From: Muricea muricata
Lineage: Eukaryota; Cnidaria; Anthozoa; Malacalcyonacea; Plexauridae
Length of the DNA stretch: 64,000 bases
NCBI GenBank assembly: GCA_963855995.1
Contig: OY979716.1
Coordinates: 123,504,237-123,568,236, forward strand
Direction: 5' to 3'
Both the position numbers and the translations under genes were made by a program. The notes beneath the pieces were generated by a model. It saw only the letters and a program-made list of their open reading frames with translations. It did no database searches and was not told the origin of the DNA. This document shows positions 10,610 to 23,696 of this stretch, in pieces (the stretch's first letter is position 1; the number at the start of each line of letters is the position of its first letter).

Positions 10610-11730
10610 TCCAATTCCATTTCAGAGCCATCCTCGGAGATATAGTCTAGGAACTGTCAAGGACTTTGTATGCGTTTCATTTACCCCAGATAATCTCAAC
10701 TGTGGGTGTTTTAACTATGACGAACAAGATGGCATGTTTGCCCAAACCTGAATCCGGGATGAAATGTCCGAAAACGAGCACCCGCAGAAATACCCCTCTC
10801 GTTAGGACTACAACTTCTGAATCATTAGAGATACATTTGTTTCAAAGCTTTCATGGTGTTTAGAGTGGTCACTTTAGGGGTGGTAGTTAGGAAGCAAAAA
10901 ATCTCTAGCTTTAATATATTCCAAGAATATGGCCATACCTTATCATGGGAAAATTGCTGAATATGCATAATTTAAGTTACAACATTGGCAAAGTGGATTA
11001 TTTATATTTTTTCCGAAAATTTTTTCGCAGTTGTCAAACTTCACACTTATTTAAACATAATTCTCGTATTCTACATAACAGAGCATGCAAACCTGCCGAT
11101 ATATAGTGCCGATAAATTTACTCGCCGACACCATTTTGCGAATTCGGCCGTGTGTTGCAGATTCCTTCGCTTTTCACCGTCGGATTTTGCTTTTATGATC
11201 CGCAAAATGCCATTGGTTTTGCTAGGTACTATTAGAAGAATATCCTTAATGGCTTTGGAGGAATTCCGTTACTTCTGTGACTTTAAAATCTTCGATGTTG
11301 TCGAAGTGTTGTTGAAGTTGCTTCAACTTTGGGTCATGTCATTTGTCTCGAAATATAGCATGTAATACACTTCACACGAGTTTTAACTGTAGCACACAAA
11401 CAAACGGTAATGTGGTAAACTTTGGAAGCAAAAATTAAACAATTCGACTCGCAGCTTTTGATGCAAACCTCTCCGAAGAAATTCCATCATGAGACAACCG
11501 GTCGCCAATTTCAAAACACACACACGAACTGCACGAAAAGAACACGCGAACTTGATGACTGGGGCACAAAGTACTACCACTGAGCGCTACTAATATATCT
11601 GGAGATCGGGCTCTAATACCTCGCCAGTCAAAAAGGTGTCCCCGAAAATATGGCGGCTTTTGGCCAAAAATGCGTCATTTTTACGTCACAAATTTATGGT
11701 ATAGACCACTGACCAGCTATGAATGTGGAA
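10610..11730 (+). repeat. Repeat family R1, left inner copy, interrupted
   Basis: Three blocks match the right side in inverted orientation: 10630-10730 with 19220-19330 (GGAACTGT..AAGGA.TTTGT..GCGTTTCATTTA), 10850-10905 plus 11318-11590 with 17890-18235 (GGTAGTTAGGAAGCAAAAAATC), and 11590-11730 with 15905-16060 (TATATCTGGAGATCGGGCT, ACCACTGACCAG). The segment 10906-11317 is absent from the right arm, so it is an insertion here or a deletion there. It probably represents old terminal or subterminal repeats of a DNA transposon. Confidence 0.7.
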
Positions 11731-12110
11731 AAATGGGTTAAAATTAAAATAAAATATTTTCACCCCCCTGGCATTTTTTAGACAATATTTTGTATAATTT
11801 GAGAAAAAAAAATGCCCAATTCTTGCTCCGTCTTTTGGTGTTGGAAGACTGGAATCAAGTTGATTTCAAAAGAAATTAGTCGGGCATAACACAAAAATAT
11901 GAATATTCAACCCCCCCCCCCCAATTAACGCTCTAGCGACGGCCCTGGGGAAAGATCTATCTCTTCATCGGTAAGTATAAATACTGAATAGTTTTGACAG
12001 CTATTTGTATATTTTTTGTAAAAAGTAATCTCGCTGATTCACGCATGCACGACTTTTTTTAATCGCTTGACAGTTGACGACTTGACATCAAAGTTTCTAC
12101 GCATGCAATA
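11731..12110. other. Non-coding stretch before the THAP remnant
   Basis: Contains homopolymer runs (C10 near 11910) and no recognisable coding sequence. Confidence 0.4.
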
Positions 12111-12114
12111 TCCA

Positions 12115-12345
12115 TTTGTACCTTCCAGATTCTGTGAAGAATCCAGAGTTGTACACTGTACAGCATATGGGTAAAAAGTGTAAACAAAGGTGGACCAGCC
12201 AAATTTGTTCCGGTGAAAGATAGCCGTATGTGCTCAGAGCACTGACATATTTGAAGAAGATGGCCCTGGTGGAAAAGCAGTATTGAAGCCATATGCTGTA
12301 CCCACAATCTTTAAGTGGCTTGCTGAGGTTGGTGCTGTACCTTGT
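12115..12345 (+). pseudogene. THAP-domain remnant
   Basis: Frame-broken, but the C-terminal half of a THAP zinc finger is readable: IWVKSVNKGG (with the conserved Trp), then KFVPVKDSRMCSEH near 12190-12250 (the Cys-x2-His pair), then a stop where the conserved Phe is expected, then EEDGPGGKAVLKPYAVPTIF (12257-12311), the usual THAP C-terminal block. The N-terminal Cys pair is not clear. THAP domains bind DNA and are the N-terminal module of P-element-type transposases. The flanking long inverted repeats suggest a dead THAP transposon. Confidence 0.75.
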
Positions 12346-13489
12346 TCTCGTGTCATATTACATTTACTATATCCAATAAGACGCCAATGAATGGCATATA
12401 AACATTGAGAATTCCATAGGTCACATATGACCCACTAGATTAGATACTGCACACATGATATTTCCATAGGTTATTTCACTATATAAAAACAATATTTACA
12501 AACAGGACATCATGGTTACAAGTGAAGGTTGTTTGTCAGGAAGTTCACTTTGTTTGACATATTAAAAATATCAGTTTACAACCCCAAATCCCATTCATGG
12601 CCCATTATCGATTGGGGTCAAATATAACCCAAAACTTGTAGTTTTTCAACCATGTTTTCAAAAGTGTCTGCACTGAGACTAACCCCCTAGGGTTAATACA
12701 GCAGATAAAGGAACAAATTAAAATAATTCTGATGACTAATTGTCTTATGGGACAATTACATTTTGCCTTTTATTTGTACCTTTTCAGGTCTGGTAAGTGC
12801 ATTTCCGATTTTATTAAATATACCTAAAAAATTGTTATGCTGTCAAGAATGTGATATTTCAGGTTGCAATAATTAGTACAGAAACAAAACATGCATTATC
12901 AGAAATTTTATTTATAACCATTTCATATAGGACAATTAATTAAACAGCAATCTTGATTTTTTAAGTTCTTGTTGAATTAAGAGCCTTTGAAAGTTATGTA
13001 TATCCAGTTAGTCCACAGAAATTTTGCACGATTTTATTCTTTTTGTATGTTTCGGATTTGTGTATATAGTTGGTAGAACTGTTTTATGTAACAATGTTTC
13101 AAAATTGCCTGAAAGATTAATTTAGCACTGTTGAATACTGAGTAGGTTGGTCAATTTTCAAATAATCTACAATAATTATAATAAACAATTATTGTCACTG
13201 TCCAGCTGAAACAAATAAATATCTATTGTTTAGGTAGAAAAACAAAAGGTGCCTAATGGTTTGAAGGAAACAGTTCTTGTGACGGAGGAATTTGAGGCTG
13301 CATCCACAGAACCAGGTTATGTTGAAATTGTTACTGCATGATGGCAATGACAACTTAGGAGTGAAGGTTTTCAATATTGTAAGTAGCCAACCAGGAAAAA
13401 GAAAGGAAGCAACCTGATGAGTGTCAAAGTAAAGTGAGTTGTATGAGGTAAATGATTAAGATCATTCCTACTTTATAAGATCTCCATGT

Positions 13490-13595
13490 AGATTAAGGAG
13501 AAAAGTTGATGATCTTATGGACCAGGTTAAAAGTTTGAAGAAGAAATTGAATACATCTCAGAAAAAAAACACGTAGGTTAAATAAACAGGTAAGC
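13490..13595 (+). pseudogene. Possible coiled-coil exon of the THAP gene
   Basis: The translation RLRRKVDDLMDQVKSLKKKLN, then KKTRRLNKQ with a frame change, resembles the basic leucine-rich coiled coil that follows the THAP domain in P-type transposases. It starts after an AG and ends at AACAG|GTAAGC, an exon-like boundary near 13590. The catalytic part was not found downstream, so this is low-confidence support for a P-type origin. Confidence 0.4.
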
Positions 13596-15904
13596 TCCTT
13601 GATGACAGTGGTGAATTAAAAAAATAAACCTTGTCAGTAGTGATTGTGCTAATATTCTAGAAAAAAACTTTTGATGGAGTTACTAGAGGGTGCTAAAGGG
13701 TGAGGGGGGGTCGGATCACGTTTCATGAGAGGAAAAACAGCCATTTAACATTTCACAGGTAAAAAATTAGTAATTTCACGAAATTTAATGAACTTGGTTT
13801 TAACTGTGTAAATTTAACCCCTTTCTTAACCCGTCAGCCTATTTTTACGCTGTAGAAAGTAAAAAGCACCATTGAAAGCTCAAATTCGGACGAATTTTTG
13901 TAAAAACAGCCAATATATGTAGAAAAGAATGAAGAAAATAAATGTATTTAGTAAAATTGTTGTAACCAATGCATTGTACTTTGTTCTTTAGCACTTATCC
14001 CTACTCGTCCAGCTGCCAATCACGGCTCAGATATAGGCATGTAAATCACATTTCACGACACAAAAATTTGTCAAATCTCATTTCACAACAACAAATATTG
14101 GCAATTCACGGCTCACGAAAAAAACCCTTTACCACTTTCTTACTACGGAACTTATGAAAAGGTTAGTCACAGAAGAAGAAAAATCCAGGTGCATATCCAG
14201 GATTATATGTCTATACACAAGCATATCTAGTGGGATGATAAGCAGGGAAGTATTGCGGGTTTGTTGACTATGGCATTGATGTCGACGACGACTCGTTGCC
14301 AGAAGCTTCAGACCCACTAGTGCATGTTTATGGCAGTCTCTCTAAATTCCAACTGGAAAGTACCATGTGCATATTTTTTGGTGAATGGTCTCACAGGGGA
14401 AGAGAAAGCAAACTTGAACATTGTAAAATTGAACATTGAATTGTAAATTTTTTAGGCTATTACCAGTATTTATTAATTTCATATTAATAGGAAGTCTATT
14501 TTCTATTAACAAGGTCTATTTCTATTAAGTCAATTCTTAATTAAGTCTTCATCTATTAACAGCAACTGAATTTTCTCTTTACTCTGCATTTTAATTGGGT
14601 AATTACAGTTTGACAATTTCTGGCTGTCCTGAATTTTTGGGTATCTAGAGGCCTGAATCTATAAAAGTGAAGTATATATTCAATTATTAGAGGCAGATCA
14701 ATTCTCATCTGACAGGAGAGGTGCAGATGTTCCTAAGGGGAGGGGCATTAGTACACACCCCTACCAGCCCCACCCCCCCCCCCCTCCTAAAATCTGCGAC
14801 CATTATTAATCAATATTTTTTCAAACATAATAATTTCGTCAATTATTATGTTTTTTTTTCACTAAACAGAAATGAAGTGCTGGTGCTGCATAATTTATGT
14901 CTTATAATACTATTATAAGACATATACATCTATATTATACATACATATGATAACAATTATTTGTTATGACCCTTTAAGTGTTAATGGCATGACACTGCTC
15001 TGGAGAGCGGGAAAGCCCAAATGTATATTGTTCAGGTGAGAACACTATCTTGCTGAAATGGTCTAGGTATGCAATTTGTAACTCAGGCAAATGTTCCTTG
15101 GGATCCCAATCCATTGAGAACACACTAATTTAAATTTATACGTGTAGATTGAGAGAGTACTTTGATTTATGTTGATGAAAATATGAAAAAAATTATTACC
15201 TTCCTGGCCTTATCCCTGTCATATTGACTGCCATGTGGGCTAACATTTATCTGGTGCATTAGCAATGTTCAGTACAATTCCCCTGAAAAGTGAAAAGCAT
15301 TCACTATGACATGTATAAAATTTATTACCACTCATATTAAACGTTAACTAAACAGAAATTTAAGAAAAAAGTGGTAAAAACGAATTTGTGCAACAGTTTT
15401 ATTGAAGATGTACATTTTTTTGTACGTTAAACTTTATGCAAGTTGTTTTGTTTTAAGCTGTGTTTGCAATTTATACAATTGTTGAGCAAAACTAAACACA
15501 GGTTCTTTCAGCCCAAGCATGGAAAGCATGCTGCTTTAAATAAAGCATGGACATATGTATAAATTTTGTTGTATTGATATGATGGTATCATCGCATCTAA
15601 GTACTAAATATTAAAGTATTCATGGGTCACTGGGTCAGGTTTTATGTTGTTCAAGTTTACTAGCTAGCCATGTTAAATATAAAACTTTACCTAAGTCCTT
15701 TCATATCTTTCCTCCTGTTTCCCGCTGTTGGCTGCAGAGGCTATCAACGGCGCACAGTATTTTCATTTCATATTCGCAGGCGGTTTAAATTTCTTGACCA
15801 TAAATTCACAAATAATTTCAAACGACGATATCAATTTTTTAATACACGATGTAGGATTAAAAAAAATTTCAATCGCTAAATCAGGGGGGAATTTCGTGTC
15901 GCTC
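13596..15904. other. Non-coding centre of the R1 complex
   Basis: About 2.3 kb, AT-rich, with a poly-C run near 14770. No transposase catalytic domain, RNA gene or repeat partner recognised. Short open frames at 13969, 14721 and 15670 have no recognisable similarity. Confidence 0.45.
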
Positions 15905-16060
15905 GCAAGAAATGAGCCCTGGTCAGTGGTAAACCGCATTAACGGCTTACCCCAGCTGTACCCCAGTGACGTCAAATCCGCCATGTTTTCGGGGAAACTT
16001 TGAAGTCGATAGCCCGATCTCCAGATATATAGTATAGCTTAGTGAGTACTACACAGAGAG
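15905..16060 (-). repeat. R1 complex, right inner arm
   Basis: Inverted match to 11570-11730 (GATCTCCAGATATATAG, CCTGGTCAGTGGT, TTTTCGGGG). The next inverted block on this side begins only at 17890, so 16075-17890 looks like a 1.8-kb insertion in the right arm. Confidence 0.7.
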
Positions 16061-17889
16061 CTCACTTCATTTATTTTCCTATGATTTTGCGTAACGGCCT
16101 TTTGCTCAAAAGTGCGCTAAAGAGTGGTCGTCACCCCCCCTGAACAATTCAAAATGGCGGCGATGTTTAGGAGCGGAAAGACTGCGGTATAGAAAGATCT
16201 TAACAAAGATAAAGCAAAGATGCGTACACAGTACGCATTATTTTTTGAAAAACTGACAGGTAATATATTTTACATCTATGTCCAAATTGCAAGCCATGAG
16301 AAATGTGTTTATAGCGATTTTATGCAAGCCTTGTTCTTTAAAGTTTGCGAGTTGCGAGCAGGCTGCTATATATCATTTGAGTGGGAAATCAAAACTGTTG
16401 TTCTGCCTTTTACTTTAAGGAACTAGCACGGAAACGAAACTTTAAAAACCTCACAAAATTTTTGGTAGTACGCAGTCAGCTTAAAGAATGTGGAAATTTT
16501 TCTGATGTTGACGAGGCTCCACAATCACACCCATTGTTCTCTCTGAACGGAACTTTGGCACCCTAAACTTGGCCAACGCAGAAACACACATTGAGAGAGA
16601 AATTGAATGTTTCGAGCTTACCACCAGGTATCCAGCTTCGGAATGTATATAGGGCATCTTGCTATGGAACCAAGTGTAAAAGTGGTGGCATTGTCATTTG
16701 TAGTGTTGCTGAGTCCATTAGCTAGACCCATCTTTGGAACAATATGTGTGCTCTAGATAATCAGCGACTTTATCTATATTGATTATACCCACTGGAAACT
16801 CTTTGTTTTAGTGAGCAGTTCCAGGCTTACCATGTCAAAATGTGTGAGGATGTTGGAACAAAGCTTTGTTCCTATGAAAGTCTGGTGGACTTCAATGTTT
16901 TTCACTATCATGAAGACAACAAAGGGGAATTATATGTGCCAGTGAAATATGATATACTTGAATTTGATGGGACAGTATTTAAAGGAAGATAATCCCCTGA
17001 AATATCCAGAACAGATGCCCAATCACTACCAGATTAAGTAGAATTAGTACCAGATGATGGGATTTATGTCACCTTGTTGAAGTATATAATAATGGTATAT
17101 TTCATGCACGATAACTGACTTGTAAGCTTTTTTGTTGGAAGTTGAAAAAAAATTAAATCAGCTTTCTCATTCATGATATCAGGGTTAATCCACATCAATG
17201 ATATCCACATCAATGATATCCAGTTCAGGATTCTGTTCAAGCTTCGGATTCGCTTCTTCAAAATTTTCGCTACCAGTATGCATGTTTCAAACAGCGTAAT
17301 AGAAAAACGAGCGAAAATGGTACCATTAATCATTTTTTTACAAACATAAACATACCTAATTGATGATAATCTTTTAACAACAGTGTCTCAGTGAAGTAAT
17401 CGGTACACTTGTTGTTATCTACAAGTGAGCATTTTTCCAAATGCCGTGTTCCTGTTTCAACGTGATCTAGAAGTGAACAATTTACCTAAATGCCGTGTTT
17501 CTGTTTCAAACCTTTCTAATGAACCCCTAGTCAAAAGGTGGGGAAAAAATAATAGACCTCAAAAGGGATAAATAAGGAGATATAGTATATAAAAATCCAA
17601 ATGAATATGGTTGGAGTTAGGATTAGGATTTGAAATACAGTGATGCCGAATGCTCCTTAAATGCTCCAAAGAAATATGTACGTGTATCGTAGCTTCTTGA
17701 AATTAAAAACCAAACTGAACGAATCTAAAGAAAGGCAAAACCAAGAAAGTAATGTTGTTTAGCACAAGAACTAATGCTGCTTAGCACAAGATACTTGTTT
17801 TTTAATTGTTTCTCAAAAATATTTTTTACATGTTTATGTTGAAAATAGCGATCTCAAGAGCTTGCTTTCATTTGATTCTTGGGTTTGCT
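16061..17889 (+). other. Segment between right-arm blocks, with two unrecognised exon-like stretches
   Basis: Two stretches look exon-like. 16390-16625 (after TTTAAGGAACTAG; polar residues, ends at CCACCAG|GTATCC) and 16835-16990 (KMCEDVGTKLCSYESLVD, then HYHEDNKGELYVPVKYD) both have low stop density and plausible splice borders. I do not recognise the domain. 17180-17220 holds a short direct duplication (TCCACATCAATGATA twice). The rest shows nothing coding. Confidence 0.35.
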
Positions 17890-18235
17890 GTGGTCCTCAC
17901 ACGAGCGTCGATCGTGAAAATGTGCAACCCCCTGTCATCAAGTTCGCGTGTTTTTTCATGCAGCTCGTGTGTGTTTTGAAATTGGCGACCGGCTGCCTCA
18001 TGATGGAATTTCTTTGGAGTGGTTTAGCAGTTTACATCAAAACCTGCGAGTCGAATTGTTCAATTTTTGCTTCCAAAGTTTACCACATTACCGTTTGTTC
18101 GTGTGCTACAGTTAAAACTCGTGTGAAGTGTGTTACATGCTATATTTCGAGAAGACAAATGACATGACCCAAAGTTGAAGATTTTTTGCTTCCTAACTAC
18201 CATCCGTAAAGTGATCACTCTGAACACCATATAGT
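17890..18235 (-). repeat. R1 complex, right middle arm
   Basis: Inverted match to 11318-11590 and, contiguously, to 10850-10905 (TTGCTTCCTAACTACC, GTGATCACTCTGAACACCAT). Contiguity here against separation on the left shows the 412-bp interruption in the left copy. Confidence 0.72.
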
Positions 18236-18959
18236 ATGTTTAAAGTATATGTTTAGTATTCATGCCTATTGTAGAGGGTTCCATCACCATCACTTAAACA
18301 GCATTTTTACCCATCAAACGCTTGATGCGTTTGCTGCAAGATTTTGGGCAATTTTTAAGTTTGAACCTAGTTTCTTGTCATAAAATGAGATCTTCGCTCG
18401 CCGAATCTCTGCTGTAATTCGTTTTCTGGGGCTTCGCACAAGATCAACTTTCTTGTTTTTAAAAGCCATGTTCTTTTTAAGAATTAAGCTTTTTATGCTT
18501 GATGTCATGAAAGGTTATTCTTTGCTGTAAATTCTGTCCGTCTTTCTCAGAAAATATACAAAATCCGCAGTGGAGCTAGGATCACTGGAATCTCATAGTG
18601 CTCTACCATATGAGTAAAAATTAAATCCAATGTGCTTGTCTCTCTAGTAGGTTTGCACTACAATTTGTTTCAAATTGCAGTGCCTCTCTACCCGTTTCTG
18701 CTGGAAACCATTACTATCCGGATTGAAATCCCCTCCTAGAATAATTTGGTTGATACTAGCTTCGGCGACTCGGGCGTACGTAAATAGCAAAAAAGTGTAC
18801 AAAATGTGGCTGAAATCGTGTTATCGTGGAGGGGGAGGGGGGGGGGAAATACAACACATTACAATTCAACAAAAAAATGTGTATCTTTATAAAATCTACA
18901 ATGTTGGATTAAGCATAGTTTTTCATAGAATGATAATTTTTTTAGGAAATAAGAAAATT
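18236..18959. other. Non-coding stretch
   Basis: No recognisable gene. Contains a poly-G run near 18830-18846. The minus-strand open frame 18314-18508 has basic composition but no known domain. Confidence 0.4.
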
Positions 18960-19330
18960 TAATTTCTGTCAGGTATATTTGTGATTTTATGCATCATTAG
19001 GTCCTGACCATGCATGGTGCATGATGATTTTTTGGTAAAATATTATATATACTTTTCCCTTCTGATGATTACCCCTAAAAGCAACCTTTATAAACACTAG
19101 CAGAAACCTTTATAAGCACTTCAGAAAGGCTGTTGCCTTTGCTTTCCTGAAGTAAGAGCATTGTCGGCACTCTCGTTTCAGGGCGGGATTATTTTGAAAA
19201 TTTTCGTTCCGGATTAGGCTTTTATCACATATGCCATGTTGATCACCATAGATTATCTCTGTTAAATGAAACGCCCACAAACTCCTTTACAGTTCCCAGA
19301 CTACTATCACTGCAGCACCACCAGCATTAC
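18960..19330 (-). repeat. R1 complex, right outer arm
   Basis: Inverted match to 9423-9690 and to 10630-10730, so this single right copy spans sequence that is split between two copies on the left. Confidence 0.72.
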
Positions 19331-19339
19331 CAGTGAGTT

Positions 19340-20910
19340 AGGTCAGGGAAGCTACAAATACAGATGAGCTACTTTGTTTGGTAGGAGATGCCATTCAGGC
19401 GGCCCAGTGGTCAAATTATCCGTTGAAGCGGTTTAAATTAATTAAAGATGACTTAACTATCGACTGTGATAATGGTGTATTGCTTCGTGTACTCGAATTA
19501 TAGTACCGGCCTCCCTTACAGAATGGGTAAGCATCAAGGAAAGGAAAAAACTGAATCACTGCTATGGGAACATGATTGGTTGCTCGACATGAAAGAAAAC
19601 CAGTTAAAGCTGAACTAGACCAGTGCCTGGCATGTCAGACAACTGCTCAACCCAATTCCCTGGAGCAAATATAATCATCACTACTCCCTAGTGGTGTCTG
19701 GGATAAACTTAAGATAGACGTTTACGGGCCATTGCCTTCTGGACAATACATTCTAGTGATACTGCTATTTCTGATTCCCTGAAGCAGACATTCTAACCTC
19801 CATATCTGATAAGAATGTCATTCCAAGGCTTGACTTGGTCTTTGCCGGCATGAGGTTCCCTCCGAAATTATACCTGATAACAGCCTACCTTTCCAAAGTC
19901 ACGAGTTCCATCGTTATATGACATGGAATAAAACACTACACTTCAACCCCCCTTTGGCCACAAGGCAAATTCTGAGGTAGAGGCCTTCATGAAACTGCTG
20001 GGAAAGGCAATTCGTACAGCACATTTAGATAGGCGACTATGGCGCCAAGAATTAGCAAAGTTCCTATTAGCATATAGATTAAGACTACATTCAACCACCA
20101 AGGTACCGCCAGCTCAGCTTCTGTACAGTCGAGAAATGCGCGAGAAGTTAGCATCACTATTTCGATAAAGCCGGATGATAGATAGCACAAAACCGAGTGC
20201 GAACAGATCATTATGGACATCCGATAAGCTCTTTAAGTGATTAGTGATAAGTAATTCGTTAAAAGGGGAACGTAAAAAGATAAAAATGGTAGTAATAGTT
20301 ACCTAAACACACATTTCATATTAAAGTTCAAGTTAGTGATATTGGGGACTGTAAAAAATAAAAAGACAGTGATGTAGTGATGAGACGATCATTTGATACC
20401 CTTCATGGGGACAAATGAAAGGACAGCGATGGCGGAAAGGAGCGAAGTATCATAGATTACATTAGTGAGCATTGAAATAAAAGAATAAAAGTGTATATTT
20501 AAGCTTAATCTGATTAATATTACCCATCTATAGTTTCAAAGTTAATTGGAATAAATTTCACTTCAGGTTTTTGAATATAGCACATTTTTCGTAAAAAGTA
20601 GCCTGACACTGCCCCTTTAACCCTGGATTAGCGCAAAGTTTGAAGGTGATTTCTGAGCAGTTTGTTTGTAAGTTTAAGAGCTCCGACATCGAACAAGTTT
20701 TAAGCGAAGTATATCTGATGTAGTTAATGAATCAAATGAAGAAAATGGCTACTCTGTAGTCGCTACTCATATCGAATTAACGGATAAGAGCAAAACTATA
20801 TGGGACGGGCCGTATAAAATGCTCCAAAAGCTCATGGTCAAATTAACGAGAATGTCTCGGGGTTTTCACCTGGCGGCAATTGTTAAATACTGAAGTTAAA
20901 CGAAGTCGAA
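19340..20910 (+). mobile_element. Decayed Ty3/gypsy pol remnant (integrase part)
   Basis: Frame-broken similarity to the integrase of the intact element at 38567-43290: a zinc-binding tail (ELDQCLACQTTAQPN, near 19605-19655), a catalytic-core start (WDKLKIDVYGPLPSGQY, 19690-19750) and the core end (ANSEVEAFMKLLGKAIRTAH, then WRQELAKFLLAYR, 19965-20085). A C-terminal stretch (LTDKSKTIWDGPYKML, near 20780-20830) follows. Many stops and frameshifts make it dead. No LTR found. Confidence 0.8.
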
Positions 20911-20929
20911 GTGAGTTGGTATACAAGTA

Positions 20930-23130
20930 GCAAGTCATTAACTAGAAATGGGCTGAAAGAAGAAGATATTAATTTAAATCACAACCTGGAGTTTATCGAG
21001 TTTGGTCAACTCGAACAGTGATAATACGACGAAGCTGAATTGGGATGCTACCAAGGGCAACGTTAGTGAGTCACAAAGCATCGGATGATCAAACTCTTTA
21101 ACGCTTATTCTTATTGTTCGAAATCTTGAAGAAAAGGTGAATATAGAATTAAACAACTTCAGAAGCGAAATTCAGGACATAAAAAATATTTTTCAATTGA
21201 AGCAAACAAGGCGAGAAAAGCGACCGAGTTGACATGGAAATACATGCAAACTAATAGTACGGCCATTTATGAATCAACTGAAGCAAATAGTTCGTTTAAT
21301 ATATTCGGTAAAAGCTTAATGATGGCCTCGCTGAATGTAAATAGCTTACTTGCACATTTTGACGAACTTAAGATCTTTGCAAGTGTCAATGCACTTGATT
21401 TGCCAATAATTAAAGTGGTGAAATTAGATAGTACGATTGATAATCAAAAATTAAATATACCGGGTAACGAAATAATTCGGACAGGAATATTAATGCCGTA
21501 GGGCGGTGGAGTTTGCATTTACGTACAGTGCAACCTAAGTTATACTTTAAGAGAAAAGTAGAAAATTTAGAAATTCTTGCAATCCAAGTAAACAAACTAA
21601 GATCCAAGCTAATATTGATTGGCACCTGGTATAGGCCTCGGATGCATCGACTGCTATTTTTGAAGAGCAACTTTGAGGAATTAATTGCAAAAATGGACTC
21701 AACTGGCCACGAAATATTTTTACTGGGCGATTTCAACGTTGGTTTTATGCCATATGCAAGTGCAAATAATACCAATGAATTCAAAGATATCTTTTCTACT
21801 TTTGGCCTCGAGCAGCTTGATCAATGAATCCACTAGACTTACGTTAAATTCAAGCACATTAATCGATCTACGCGTCCCTAGCATTCGCTAATTCATATGA
21901 CGTATAAAACAAAATATGAACGTAGTATAAAAGGCATTATCAAAATTTGAAGTCTGGAATAGTGCAGTATGAAGGGGCAATACCTTTGATTTAGAGCAAC
22001 AAAATTGGAACGATATTACGTTAAGTACGTGATCCAAATACAAATTGGAAGTCTTTGTTTATGGAATGCATTGATAGGCACGTTCCACTGAGACATAAAA
22101 GAGTAGGCAACAAGAGCTCTCCAGATCAACAAATCAAATTTCAAGGAAACATGGAAGTTGATTAATCAATTAAGTTCTCAATCATCTAAAAAATTGGTAA
22201 ATATCTCTGAGATAAGAGCGGGGACAAATGTCATAAATACTCTCATAGAACTACCAGAGACATTTAACTTACACTTTTCAACTGTTGGCAAAAATTTGGC
22301 TGCAGAAAGTATGGAACCTGATTCCTACATGTAACTTACACAAGACAGATTTTACCTAAAAGCGCCGACAGCCATTACAGTGTACAAGTTATTAGAAAAT
22401 ATAAATGTCCGAAAGTCCACCCGTCTTGGCGGGGTTTCAAACAAACTATTGAAATTTGCGGCTCATGTAGTAGCTCTTCCACTTACAGAAATATTTACTA
22501 CGTTCATAAAAAAGGAGATATTTCCAACCGAATGAAAAATCGCCAGAAAAACGCTAATTTTTAAAAAAGGTAAAAAGAATGATCTGAATAATCATACATC
22601 AATCTCAGTAATTTCGACAGTAGCAAAAATATTTGAAAAAATTGTCTATGAATTGTTCTTTTCATATTTTAACGTTAATAATCTTTTGACGTCTTTTCAG
22701 TCTGGATTCCGACTATTTCATTGTACGCTCACTGCCCTAACTGAGGCACCGAATAGTTGGTCAGTTAATATTGATAACGGACTATTAAATGGACTATTTC
22801 TTAGCCTCAAAAAAAGGCTCCTCAGTTTCATGTGGAGTTCCTCAGGGTAGCAATCTTGGTCCGTTGCTTTTATTCATAAAAGAACTACTAAATTGCCTCA
22901 GCACGGCTTCTTCGAGAATGTTAATTGCAGGTGACACTAGCGTAAGTCTCGTATCGTCCACTTTATCTGAACTCGAAAGCGTGTTAAATCAGGAACTCCA
23001 AAATCTTAATATTTGGTTGAAAGGTAATAAACTCAGCGAAAACTGAATTTATTATAATTGGTTCACGCCAACGATTGAATGTTAATGTTGATGAAAATAT
23101 CAACATAACAATCAATGATCAATCGATTAA
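20930..23130 (+). mobile_element. Decayed non-LTR retrotransposon (CR1/Jockey-type)
   Basis: Order of readable parts: endonuclease start (MASLNVNSLLAHFDEL, 21320-21370), endonuclease middle (ILIGTWYRPRMH..., HEIFLLGDFNVG, 21610-21745), RT fingers (NVRKSTRLGGVSNKLLKF, IFKKGKKNDLNNH, 22405-22600) and palm pieces (SFQSGFR, VSCGVPQGSNLGPLL, 22690-22870). The tail NQELQNLNIWLKGNKLS follows near 22990-23035. The segment with RT motif A is missing after NGLLNG, and the usual FADD is disrupted, so it is inactive. Confidence 0.85.
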
Positions 23131-23696
23131 ACAAGTAATGAAACGGTAACATTGAGCATGATAATAGATCATCATCTTATTTCTTTCAAAAAAAATCGAA
23201 AGGGTTCTCCTCGGCTACTGGTGCCCTTAAGAGTGCAAGACCCTTTATAACAATAGATGTCGCAGTCAAGTTACTATACCGCAACGAGAAACTCATCACG
23301 GTTAGTGAGTATAAGAGTAAGAAAACTATAGAGAAGTATGTTGTTGATAATTGTGTTCTTCATGATCCTCACTAAGTATGAGTGAAATGTTAAAACTTAA
23401 GCTACAACAAATTATCAATGAATTCACGAGCGAGCTTCTGTCAAGTAACATTTCAGAAAATACTATTGTCAATAAATTGTAATTAACGACTTGAAAGCTT
23501 CACAAATTGACGAGCTCACGTAGCATGGTCTGCATTAAAGTCTGCGGCACACGAGAGCTATCGGCTGAGCAAAAGATACTTGTGCTCGTTAGCTCAGGTG
23601 ATAGCTCACCATGAGCGGTTGCATTTTACTGAGTTTTATGCCTCGTGTAGCTTTTTCCTGGGTATCAAACATGTCTGATGTAGTACGTCACCTGTA
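23131..23696. other. Non-coding stretch after the LINE
   Basis: 23131-23250 may be the decayed LINE C-terminus. Beyond it I recognise no gene or repeat. Confidence 0.35.

Noticed and set aside
13412-13430. CTGATGAG motif as another hammerhead
   Set aside because: No GAAA core follows at a suitable distance and no stems form. The CTGATGATG at about 59312 fails for the same reason.
19987-20220. Minus-strand hydrophobic open frame as a membrane protein
   Set aside because: It overlaps readable Ty3 integrase sequence on the plus strand and has no support of its own.
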